The notes beneath the pieces are model-generated. The model was not told the origin of the DNA. It ran no database searches and worked only from the letters and a program-made list of their open reading frames with translations. Shown one piece after another: positions 1-11,900 of a stretch of DNA of 64,000 nucleotides. Position numbers and translations under genes: made by a program. Source of the DNA: Chromobotia macracanthus (lineage: Eukaryota > Chordata > Actinopteri > Cypriniformes > Botiidae); assembly GCA_036877525.1 (NCBI GenBank), contig JAZGTH010000087.1, positions 4,410,001 to 4,474,000 on the forward strand, in the 5' to 3' direction. Within the stretch, counting starts at the first letter, position 1, and every line of letters begins with the position of its first letter.

Positions 1-3000
1 ATCACTCACAGGGAGGCTGATGAAAGATGGCACATCACTGAAGTCCGTTATAATGTGGATGGGTGCTCAGGGTGGCAAGGACATTGCCAGGCTGGGGTAT
101 TTTTGAAGGCAGGCCACATCCTGGCTGACTCATCATTTCTCAGTGCATCCTAAGACACAGGAACCTTTTACGCTGTGAGTCCATCTGCTTGACCGAGTAG
201 CCAAAATAAGTGGGTGCAGACACCCACCAGTGTGACCTTACAGAGAAACACGGCCAGATGGATCTCAGGGGAGGTATACTGAAGTTGGTGCACCTAAGAT
301 GAGTAGGCTTCAGATCTCCATGGTCATTTATATCACAGGTTTGTCGTTATCTGCTGTCAGATTTGACTTTGTGTCTATCTTTCATAAAGTCAGAACAAAT
401 CACATTCATGACTTTCAGCTGTGATGCCACCCACTTTACATGTGACTGACAAACTAATTTTTAACCTCTTGATCTTCTCAGGGATTACTCTCTATCTTCT
501 GGTACCCCATTTCCAACCAGCAGATTCAGGTGGCACTTTTGTATGGATATTTTTTAGGAAACTCACAGAACAAAGAATTAATGTTTGGCTGGTTTTGGTC
601 CATTTAGCCCCTGCTGGTTGATGGTGTAACAACATTATTTGGTTCCAAAAAGCACCTTTCTCTAATGGCCAGCCATAGTGTGAACACTTTATTGTAGTCA
701 GAGATGACTCTACTTGGAGCTGTTCACATCCCCTGACCTAAACATTTCTATTGCAATGTTAATAATGCAAAAATGGCTATAATTAATAGCCATATCAAAT
801 TGTAATATGTGCAAAGGTACCTAACAAACTTTAATTTCGAGGCCCCTGCTATTTTGGTTTCATTTACATGATGTCATAATGGTCAGGTTGGTTTCCATCT
901 TATAATTACGAGCTTAATGCAGACATTAGTGGTTTGCATAGTTTCGAAACATGTAATTATGGTATTTCAGACATGACGTGAATGCAGCATATGGCAATTG
1001 TGTATTTACAAACATAATTCTGGCTGCACCAACACCTAAATAATTTAGAAATGGTCACTCCATGAAAGCTATGCAGAGGGGAGCAAAAATACCTATTTAA
1101 TTTCTATGCACCACCAGTATTTAGGCTTGCTTTTCTGTTCCTTTATTCCACCTTTTTCAAGAGTCAGTAGGAATCAAAGACTAAATAGCTATTCATGAAC
1201 AGTTCTTGTTTTATTAGCATATTTCTTTCAGGCTTTGACAGCACATGGGCCCCTTGCTGTCTGTTTGTGCCTCTCTTGGCCAAGCAGCTTATGGTGTCTT
1301 CGGCTACAAGCGGCTAATTAATCATGGTGGTTTAGCATTTCAGTATCTCCTGCTGAGAAAGCAGAAAAGTTGTGAGGAAAAAAGATGCTGTATGCTTAGC
1401 ATGCTTCACTGCTGCTCTGCAGAGGTGTGTGAGATTTCAGATTAGTTTGGAAAAGTGATAATGTTCAGACCTTATGTATCTGTGTACAGGTAAGTCAGTT
1501 TTCTTTCGTCATATCTGTCATAATACATTATCTGTCCCTGTAAGCCTGCAGGACACTGGCAAGATCTGGATGAGCCAAAAAGTTACATGATTCAATCTCT
1601 TTAAAAAGAAACATCTGTTGCCTGATTTGATGTCATTGGTTCCAAACACCATTGGCTCTCACATTACCAGATGGGATGTGCCAGATGATTTAAATATACG
1701 AACTGGAGAATGACACTGTACATCTCACAGCTGCTAATACTGCTGCTAATACAGTTAGTGTTTACAACCATGTACCCTCTCTGCAAACACATATATTGGT
1801 CGGCACTGCTCTCTGTGTTAATTTGTATTGTAGTAGGGTGTTTGTCTATGTCCTGGTTGACTTGTACAGGTTGTCTTTAAACTTGTATTTTGTACTGCTG
1901 TACTGTCTGCACTTTGTGACATTCTTGTGATGTCTGCACTATTTTTGTGATGTTTTGCACTGTAATTGTACCTAGTCCTTGTCTATGTAGTCCATGTTGT
2001 ATGTGGCACCTTGGTCCTGGAGGAATGTTTTCTCATTCCACTATGTACTGCACCTACTATATATGGTTGAATGACAATAATAAACTTCTGAACCTTCTAA
2101 ACATTTGAAAGCTTTTGCAAAGGGAAGCTTTAAAGTTTTATATAGTATACATTTTACAACAAACATAACCAGATAGGACCCCTAAGACTAAAATCATCTA
2201 CAAAATAAAGTTTGAACAGTCTCTGTACATTACAAGTTTGGGCTTAATTAATTGCAGAATATTGTAGAAGAAAAATAAGAATATTTGAGGAATATCAATA
2301 TAGTGCTGATGGCCTGTAATTAAACATGCCCTTTACAAATGACCTGAGAGCCACTTCTGTCACCTCAGTTACAAATGGATGTTCAAAAATATTTTGCTTA
2401 AAAGTAATAATACTCATAAAAGTAATGAAATATTGAAATTCCTCAATGAAATGTAAAAAGCTTGAAGAATGTTTTTTTTCTGAGACTGATTTTATAGGAC
2501 ATTGCCCTTAGCTTATATACGTCTGTTTGTATCTTATCTATATTAACAAAGTGTGTGCTATTTCTTCAAATATAAAAACAAAGAAAGAGCTTTTGCCATA
2601 ATGGAATTTTACACTCACACTGAATTTTCAGTTCAGTACATTAACAAACAGCAAGAGCCTTGTGCTTGCCATATTATGACACTCCAGTCAAAGATACACC
2701 ACCAGGCAACTAAACAGGATTTTCCACGAGACCTAAAAGAGATTTAGTATCTAGCATATTCAGCACATAAAATTATCCTTAAGCTTTCCCTGTATCAAAC
2801 CACGCAGATCAATATGATATATATAATTTTCAAAAAAGCACTAAGGATCAAATACTCTGTGTATTTGACTGAATATTTTTTGATTATACACTTATTTACG
2901 GGTTTTAAAAGTTACAAAAAGTGTGGTCAGGCCTACAGTATGTTTTTTTCTGGAAGCCTAAACACTGTTTGTAAAGGATAAGCTGCAAGAACATCATAAG

Positions 3001-4781
3001 ATGATGTCCCTGAAATTATTTGCATTGATGCTGGTAAATAAGAGACAGCTTCACACCCAGAAGTCCCAGGATTTCTACGGCTACAAAACAGAAGTGTCTT
3101 GAGGCTGTCAACAGCAAAGCTAAACAAGACAGCTAAACAATCCAAAGGTAGGAGGAAGTAATCAAACAAAACACAGCCAAGTTTGCTCAAGATTTTGCTC
3201 AAGCAGATGACTGCCAAGCTGGCAGATCAGGAATTGCAGAGTCAACAGTATGTATGACGTTGGACAGCTTTTTTGGACTGTTGAGTCAAAGAAAAACAAA
3301 TGAAAAACCCAGGAGTGAAAAGACTTTAGGGACCAAGTAAGCAGAGAGAACTCAGAATTTAAAGTTGAGCAAGATGCCTTTGAAAAAAGTGCTTAAAATG
3401 GAGGACAAAGATGCAGAGGTTTCAAAGAAAAGGTGGAAAAAGGATGGAAGACCTTGAGAAAAGGCTGCAGGTGTAGCCTCCAACATCTGTCATGTCAGTA
3501 TTGGTTAAACCCATTCCTGAAGTGTCTAGCTCCACCTTGTGGTCCAAATAGTGTAGCCCATTTGAACCTTTTGGTGACTATGAATGAGTCACATACAAAC
3601 AATGCAAATTGTTTAGTTTATTCTTCATATGAAATGTGAATGTTTATTCTTACGTTTATCTATCTATATACCTATATATTTTTTATTTATCTCCTACTGT
3701 TAAATCTGAGTAAAAAATAAAGTCATAACAGTGTTTCAAAACACATACAGGTGGCATAAACTGTGTGGTCATTGAGCATTGTCTACAAGTGAAACTGAAA
3801 AAATTGATCTTGCCTTAGGAAAGATATAAAACAATAAGTGTATTGAAAAATCACGTTTTTTGCACTTTCCTGTGCCCTAAGGTGCTTAAAACATCTTTAA
3901 TTCAGTTCCGACTGTTAATGCTGACATATTTGAGTTCAATATATTAGTAGCCCTTCAGTATTTGAGTAAGTTTGTGTCATCTCTGACAAGCACCTGCATA
4001 GTTACATAAATCAAACTCATTTGTTTGGAATTTTCACTGAAAGTAAACCTGTATGTTCACAGTACATTTCTTACCCTAATCAAGATGTGTAATGACTGGA
4101 GTCCTGTTATATTAAAACATTTAATTATACTATTCATTTCTTTTCATTCTCTACTAGAAGTGCATCGATGTGACGTGGTAAGGCACGCCTGTCAGATGCT
4201 GTAAATGATTCATTAAATTGAATCGTTTGAACGGCTCCTTTCAACAAACTCTGTGTTCCCAAAGCAAGGTACGTTGTGTGTGTTTTAACAAATAACAAAG
4301 GCTATTTTCATAATCTGAAATATTAAATATTCCATGTGCATTGGTTTTAATATTATCTTCCATATCCAATGCATATACCTTTAGCTGTATTTACTGTACC
4401 TTTATGTGTTACAGTTTGATATTGCTAGCCTATTTAGGATCCTGATTTTGTTTGTGCCAGATAAATATGATTTTGCAATAGAATATTCTGTCGAGTTTCC
4501 TTTGATTTTACGTACAAAACGAAGTTTTCTCAGATTTACAAAAACGTTGCGAATCGGTTCAGAAGAAGCGCTCAGATAAATGATTCTTTCGCGAACCGGA
4601 AGACACTTTCTTTAGGACAGCATTAAGCAAAACGGAATGGCCGCGGAAGAGAGAAGACTGCGGTAGAGAAAATATATTTCAGATCATATTAATCGGATTC
4701 CCACTCAGATTTCGCACCACGGAGGGGAGAAACATTATTTGTGTACTCTGATTTTAAAGCTGTAAGCTGGTAATTAAAGCT
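1..4781. other. Intergenic region upstream of tmem30a
   Basis: I see no convincing coding exon here. Open frames are short, unrelated to known families, and have no splice-linked partner. The sequence is AT-rich with one retroposon tail near 1.8-2.1 kb, listed separately. The last 250 bases before the tmem30a start are richer in CpG and hold an ACCGGAAG ETS-like site near 4595 and a GGCCGCGGAAG stretch near 4640, consistent with a TATA-less housekeeping promoter. The promoter reading is inference. Confidence 0.6.
1805..2097 (+). repeat. Retroposon 3' tail (LINE-like)
   Basis: A pyrimidine- and TG-rich stretch is built from repeated 'GCACT...TTGTGATGT' phrases. It ends in a 'GGTTGAATGACAATAATAAA' style terminus followed by CTTCTGAACC. 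Fish LINE-derived copies often end in a very similar '...TGACAATAAA' tail that also carries 'CACCTTGGTCCTGGAGGAA', and that phrase is present near 2008. No coding part is attached, so this is a 5'-truncated copy. The exact family was not determined. Confidence 0.5.
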
Positions 4782-7700
4782 ATGATGGCGTCCAGCTACA
4801 GCGCGAAAGAAGAAGACGGTCATCACTCCGCGTCTGCGGGACTCGGCGGTACCGCTATCCGAACCAGAAAGCCCGACAACACCGCCTTCAAACAGCAGCG
4901 CTTACCCGCATGGCAGCCCATCCTGACCGCGGGGACCGTGCTGCCCGCTTTCTTCGTTATCGGCCTCATTTTCATCCCCATAGGAATCGGCCTCTACGTG
5001 ACGTCCAACAACATCAAGGAGTTCGAGGTAAATGTCGACTGTTTGCGGATACTTTGGTGGATATGATGTATTCATTTGGGAGTTTTACCATTTTGCTTTC
5101 AGGTGTAATTCAACAGTGTTTTAATCATGTCTGAGTCTCTGGTTTGTAGATTGATTACACCGGGAGCGACATGTCCAGTCCGTGTTTTAACTGCTCCATA
5201 AACTACAGCTGGAACAACACGACTCCATGTAAATGTGTACTGCCCTTCTCTTTAGACCAGCCTTTTGAGGTAAGTTTGTATTGTTTTGTTTTTATGTTGT
5301 CTTCTGGATTAAATGAACTTCTGATTATAAATGTTAAATATGTAATTTCAGTGGGCGGAGTTTGCTCCATGTAAATAATAGCAACATGTTAATGTGCTAT
5401 AGACTGTCTTTGCATAAATTGGTATAATTCAGTGCTATTACATTTCTTATTTAACGCTATTAATTGTATACTATTATTATCTTTAGATTATAGATTAACT
5501 AGTAACTGAACAAACATACAGGAGCAGTGATCAGAAGTGATTATTATTATTTTGAGGGCTGATGATGTTGTTTTATACCGGAGTTGATGCTTGTCATAAA
5601 ATGCCAGACTTAATATTTCAGTCTTAAATATTTTTCCTCAGAGTAATGTCTTCATGTACTACGGCCTCTCAAATTTTTACCAAAACCATCGGCGGTATGT
5701 GAAGTCCAGAGATGATAGCCAGCTTAATGGAGACGAGCGCTCACTAAAGGTATTACAAGTTACAGTTCAAGAGTAATTAATATGTGTAACATAATAGTTA
5801 TGATTGTGAATTCAGCTGTCTGACAGCAAAGTCACACACAAATACTAATGCTTGTCAACGCGATCTCAAGTGCTGCAGGCCGGCAGGGTTTGGCAACTTG
5901 GAAGTACAAATTTGCGCCTGTTGTCAATCATCAGCAGTCGTTGTCTTTGTGAATGAACTTTGACTTAGCAGGATACCCATCAACTGGTTTCTCAGCAGTC
6001 ATCAGGTTAAGACATGTTAAACAGCTTTAACTGCTTTTTAAAGGTGCTTTATTAAAATAACGTGTTTGAGGCTTTATTAGATGATATACAGTGTTTTATA
6101 TATTTAAGGTTGTTATTTAAACATCACTAATCAAATAAGCAAATTTGTGACACTGGCCATGTTTTGAATGAAAGGTCACATTTCATGCACGCTGTCATTA
6201 ATGCGAAAGAAATGTATACCAAATACAAAAGACAATTTGAAATCCTATAAAAATTAACTTGAATAGTTATACTTCAAATGTAGATTTAAGGCAAAATAGA
6301 AACATTTCACATGTGAATTTAGACATTAGTGGTACTTTCACTGGATGTTACATCTGATGTTACATTTTACATTTAGGAACCAAGCAAAGAATGTGAGCCA
6401 TACAGGATTAATGACAAGCCTATAGCCCCATGTGGAGCTATTGCCAACAGCATGTTTAATGGTAATGGACATTTAAAGGACATGTCATTTCATGAATACT
6501 ATTGTCTTAAGAATTTCAATCTCTATAATCTTCTTTCACTCTCTGCTTTAGACACATTGGACTTGTTTTACATTGATCCCAATGGAACAAAAACCCAAAT
6601 TCCGTTGGTCAAAAAAGGAATTGCATGGTGGACAGACAAGCATGTGAAGTTTAGAAACCCTGGTGGCAGTAACCCAAATCTCACAGCTGTTTTTATAGGT
6701 AAAATGTGTCTTCTGCATATAGTATATACAGTGATGAATTGTTGCATAAATCTTTAACTAAAACAATCCTCATGTTCCAGACACAGCGAAGCCAATAAAT
6801 TGGCGCAAACCCGTTTATGAGCTGGACACAGATCCAGAAAACAATGGCTTTATAAATGAGGATTTCATTGTGTGGATGCGCACAGCTGCCCTGCCCACTT
6901 TCCGGAAGCTCTACCGCATCGTTCAGAAGAAGAACAGCATGACACCCACATTACCCAGAGGCAATTACACTTTGGAGGTCACCTACAGTATCCTTGCATT
7001 GCATACTTTTGGGACCTACAGTTGAGGTCGTAGGTTTACATACGCCTTGTAGAATCTGTGAAATGTTAATCATAAAAATAGGAATCATAAAAAATGCATT
7101 TTGTTTCTTATTTAGCATTGCACTTTTATATAGTGACTTTTATTGTTACATCATTAACACGTGTACAAGGAATGAAAATCTGTTGTGCTTAGATCCTAAC
7201 AGCAGTGCAGGTTAAAGAGTGTAGGCATACAATTTACTACAATAATTACACTATACTTAAATAATTGATAGTGTACACTAGAACAATATAAACTGGTACA
7301 ATATACACAGAATGTACACAGTGATGCATAATACAAAACACAGACATCAGGGCAAGATGTAACATTAGTGTGGTGGTGGAGGTAAGTTTGTGAGTGAGTT
7401 CAGTGTCCTGATGGCCTGGGGGAAGAAACTGTCACTGAGAATGCTAGTCTGGGCTTTAATACTGCAGTACCTGATGGGAGCAGTAAAAAGATTTGTTGCT
7501 TGGGTCCTTTAACTTTTCTTGTCTACTTCAGGCAGCACTGTGTGGAAGGGAATTTGGTTCCAGTGATGTGTTGGGCTGATTGCACTACCCTTTGTAGAGC
7601 TTTGCAATCGAGGGCAGTGCAGTTCCTAAACCGGGCTGTGGTGCAGCAAGTTGGGCTGCTTTCTATAGCACTCAGTTAAGACAAAAGAAAATACAAAATA

Positions 7701-8235
7701 ACATAAAAAAGACGCATGTTGCTAGAGGAGCGGTGGGGTGGATTTCCTCAGTGCCATCTTGGTCTAACAATAAGCTTTTCCACATAACACGTTTACATAC
7801 AGTTCACAAGACACAATAATAACTGAATTTACAACCATAACCCAGTTAAAAAGTTTACATAAACTTGCCAGATAAAGAACATACATTCCTATTTTTAATT
7901 CCTGTCAGCAGTCTGCGGGCATGCCTCTGAGGCTGATGCTACTAAAACAAATGAAAGTACTTTTAAATGAATGTACCATCATGCCGATCACTGTTGTCTT
8001 GCATTCTGTTTTTGCTAATTTCCTCAACCACTTGCACACAGACTACCCAGTTCGCAGCTTTGAGGGCAGGAAGCGAGTGATCCTCAGCACTATCTCCTGG
8101 ATGGGTGGGAAAAACCCCTTCCTGGGCATTGCGTACATAACTGTGGGCTCTATCTGCTTCTTCCTCGGTATAGTGCTGCTGTTTATTCATCACAAATATG
8201 GAAACCGTAACAACAGTTCTGATATTCCCAATTAA
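4782..8235 (+). CDS. tmem30a: Cell cycle control protein 50A (TMEM30A/CDC50A), P4-ATPase beta subunit
   Basis: The protein is the obligate partner of P4-ATPase phospholipid flippases, needed for their ER exit and activity. Coding exons are 4782-5027, 5150-5269, 5642-5749, 6377-6461, 6552-6698, 6781-6987 and 8042-8235, all with GT-AG introns. They sum to 1107 nt, or 368 aa plus stop. The start is tandem ATG ATG; either could be used. The N-terminal cytosolic part contains DNTAFKQQRLPAWQP, the family signature. TM1 is at about residues 47-72 and TM2 at about 331-353, giving a large extracellular or lumenal loop. The loop has Cys94, 97, 109 and 111 for disulfides, sequons at Asn96, 100, 104 and 105, and the conserved motifs YYGLSNFYQNHRRYVKSRDD, KECEPY and GIAWWTDK. 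The multi-exon structure argues for TMEM30A rather than the single-exon TMEM30B. Which teleost co-orthologue (aa or ab) it is cannot be told here. Confidence 0.96.
7017..7880. mobile_element. Decayed DNA-transposon copy with a second repeat inside, tmem30a intron 6
   Basis: At 7017 the sequence TACAGTTGAGGTCGTAGG, then TTTACATACG, strongly resembles the outer end of fish elements whose ends read 'CAGTTGA.GTC..AAGTTTACATACA' (Tc1-like style). The related phrases GTTTACATACAGTTCACAAG (7790) and AAAAAGTTTACATAAACTTG (7850) follow on the far side. Between them, at about 7210-7720, lies a different dispersed repeat containing TGTCCTGATGGCCTGGGGGA and GAGGGCAGTGCAGTTCC, phrases seen in many copies across fish genomes. 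The simplest reading is one repeat nested within another. No transposase reading frame remains. Confidence 0.5.
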
Positions 8236-8995
8236 GAGTGCATACATTCTGTCACATAATGGAGACCTGCTGTTCAAACCTCAGTGTCTTTGTGTCTGAA
8301 TAGCATGCACTGTGTAATGCTTTAAAGGTGCAAGAAAAAGTGTCCACTTGATATTCTGTTTATTTATTTCTGTAGGTAATAATTTTATGATTTCGTTTCG
8401 AGCATGCAGATCTGCGTACTTATTTGCCTATGATGTTTTGAAAGTTGACATGTCTATTTATGCCTGAGGTTAGTGTGACCCTGCAAGATACTTACATGAC
8501 AAAGACACTGTATAAACGAAATGAATGTATATTTGTATTTCATGGATTTGGTTTTAATTTTGGTCAAAGTGATTATAGGGATTATAACATATGACTACTG
8601 TATTTTTAACTGTCAGATATACAATTTAAAGGGAGATAGCTTTATTGTACTTATTTCCTACATATAGGCAAATACTGTAGCTTTGTTTACTACTTTGTAA
8701 GTTGCAAGTAGGTTATGGTAGTATAAATGATAACTACCACTAATCTATGAAGACTGTTATGCTCATTTGGTATTGAGGATGCTTGGATATTAAAAAAAAC
8801 TTTAAGTCTGTACTTTATGGCTTGTGAGGACCAAACTATTTAGTTTCGTGAGCTCATTTTATCTGTCATGTCTTTTTTATTAAGTATTACGATTGAAGCA
8901 TGTCTGTTGCGCCTCTAACAAATAAGCACTTTAGAATGTGACAAGCCATCAGTTTGAGGAAATGTACATTTTATTGTTGTATGAATAAAATATTG
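8236..8995 (+). other. tmem30a: tmem30a 3' untranslated region (inferred)
   Basis: After the TAA stop the sequence is AT-rich with no further exon. The first well-placed AATAAA is at 8984-8989 (context ATGAATAAAATATTG), implying a 3' UTR of roughly 770 nt. This is inferred from the signal only. Confidence 0.5.
8984..8989 (+). terminator. tmem30a: Polyadenylation signal, tmem30a
   Basis: A canonical AATAAA lies about 750 nt after the tmem30a stop codon and before repeat-rich intergenic sequence. Confidence 0.5.
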
Positions 8996-8999
8996 AACT

Positions 9000-11900
9000 T
9001 CCTGAGTATTTTTCATTACTGCATGTTAACATAGTTTTGGACTAAAGAACAGCAGAGAGCGATACCAAATGAGGAAGATGTTAAGGATGATATTCATGCT
9101 GTTCCAAATCCAAATGTTTTTGTGAAATATAGAAGAATATACTGGTTTGTTCCATATAACAGTTCGTAGTAACAGTTGAAACAGAACAATATGAAGATTA
9201 GTTTTTCCAATTGACTGTATTGGAATAAACCTGGCACTTTTGTGAGCATTAGCCAGAACTAAATAAAATGATGACACTTGCAAGTTATTTTTTCCTTCTT
9301 CATAATATGCTGTCACTTCATATCACTTCCCTCCTTGCTGCCACTGGAGCTCAATTATGTCTTAACAAATGATGATTTAAAAAAAACTGAGACAGAATTT
9401 TTTTACCAGATGCTCCATCATCTGTTCCATTCACACTAAAAATGTTCCATAATGTCTTTTTGGACATGCTACCCTGATGATTTGGACTATGATAATATAT
9501 GATTTATTACCATGTACTTATGTATACCATGGTGTCTTTTGAAATACCTTAGGTGTACAATGTAAATTACCATAATAAATATTTTTACATATTGATAACA
9601 TGTAAACACAACGTTCAGTACTATGCTATATATCAAAGTACCATTGTATTACCATCTGATACCATCACTTTACTATGGTAAAGTGCCATAGTACAGTAAA
9701 GGCTAAAAATATTGAAGACCCATGCTGTAATGAGTGGATGCACAGAGGAAGAGAGGTACAGAGGAAGACTTATAAAAACCTCCTCATATAATGATTATAA
9801 CCAGCACTCAAAGCACTGTATTTATTTATTTCACTTATGAATCTTCCATACCAAACCCTTCCACTTCAATACTGGCAATGCGAGCATGTTATACTGTGAA
9901 TTTAATATATACAATTTATGCCCCTGGTTGCCTCTGGAAACACTCTTATTAGTATCTTCATCATTACACCTAACCAACATCTGTTCTGTCCTGCTGTTGG
10001 TGTATAAGACTGCCTAAAAAACCAGCTCGAATAGGTGCATAGGAAGAGAACTTGGACTAATTTCCTGCCTCCCACAAGCCAGGGGTGCTCTTTTACTGCC
10101 CTCACAGCTCAGGCCACCTCTAAAACCATAGATGCCCCAAGCCAACATCAGCATCCACTGAGATGTTCAGTTCTGGGTCTTTCTTTATAATGGAATTCTA
10201 AAATAATCATGTGCAACATGGCTCATTGAACCAGGGATATCTTTGTTCCTCTCCTGTTATTGTTCTCCTGTCAATTAGTGAAAGACGTTCTTAGCAAATT
10301 CAGTTATTCATTTTGGATGTCAGAGAGTGTAAGTTCCCATAGGATTTAGAAGTTGACTGCATCTGCAGAGCTAAAAAATTTGCTGGGTATGTGGGTCTTC
10401 AGTGTCGGGTGGCCAGTCTAAATTAATCCTGAAGGAAAAGGAAAACACAACGCAGGGCGGCTCCTATCATACTGACTGGGATGGTATTGTTCCTTAATGT
10501 TCTGTCACATAGAAAGACTTCAAACAGGAGTTGTTAGCTATTCCGCCCCACTCATCCATGAGAACACATCCATGCAATCACTGTTGCCCAGAGCAACGCT
10601 GAGCAGTTGCCGCAGGGCTTGTCCCCCACTGGAGTAACCTCCATCACAGTGAGGGAAATTAACGTGCACAAAGGCAATTTTGTGTGTGAGTGAGTCTTAA
10701 CACATCTGTTATCTCAGTGAAACATACGGTGGGATCCAAAAGTCTAAGATCACTTGTGAAAATGCTTTGTTTCCTTGTAAATAAGGTTCTATTTTTTACC
10801 TTGACAACAACAACCTTGGAACATTTTTTAAGTACGCAACAAATGGACTCAGATTTTCACAAACTTATTTACATCAGGAAACTCTTGAGGAAAAATGAGA
10901 CTGGAGGTTGTAGGATATTACACGTTGATTAAACATCATATTGCCACAATGACTTCTTGGAAGTCTCCATTCATTGTATTTTCAGCTCAATCAACAACAT
11001 GTCTGTGTAATTTACAGTTCAGTAATTCACTAAGAACAGTAATAATAGAACTAATAATACTGAAAAAGTCAATGCACATTGAGAAACACTGAAAGACCAC
11101 AGCAAGATAAATTGAACAGGGACTAATGATGCTTGTTTGGATTCAAGAACTGAGTCTAACATCAGGCCAGAAATCACAGCACCTAGAAGGGTTTGGATGA
11201 ATTCTCAGTTTTCTGTCACGCTTTCTAAGTTCTTGGATAATTGACTAAAAAGGGTGGAAAAAGGGCATAAAATTTTTTTTTTTTTTTTTTTTTTTGGAAA
11301 AAAAAAAAACTTCAGTAATATTATAATTACTTTGTTTTTTTGTGTTACATGATACAAAATAAAACTTTTTAAACTGAATCCAACACCAGGCCAAAAAACA
11401 CAACCCCCCAAAGGGGAACTCCCCCCCACCCTTTTCTTTTAATTAAAAAAAATCTTCTCTCTACAAGTTTTAGAACATACAAGTTCTGTATGTTTCTCTA
11501 TAGCTACATTCACTGCTTAAATGATGCTCAGAAACAAACCAGAGTTTTAAGAACAGTAGCTTTTGGTTCTGGCAGAAATCTTTAGAAAACCATGGTATAT
11601 TTAAGAAAGTGGCCTAAAATAGGAGTCAGCTTCTCTGTGTCACAAGCTTAAGGCTTTAAACTTTTATGGAAAAAAATCAATCAATAGGGTCTTTCACTTT
11701 CATATCACTCATCCCCACATAGTTATTTTGATAGACCAAAATTACTTCACTGGGTTTAAGGCCATGTTTTCAACTTACATTTACATTTATGCATTTGGAA
11801 GACGCTTTTATCCAAAGCGACTTACAGTGCATTGAAGTTATACAAAACATTTTTACATTTCAGCATTGTGAGTTGCATCGTCCCTCAGTGTTTCTTCTCA

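Noticed and set aside
7921..8235. ATG at 7921 as an alternative start of a short protein including the tmem30a last exon
   Set aside because: The acceptor at 8041 gives exact continuity with exon 6 (Asn-Tyr-Pro). The upstream part is intron.
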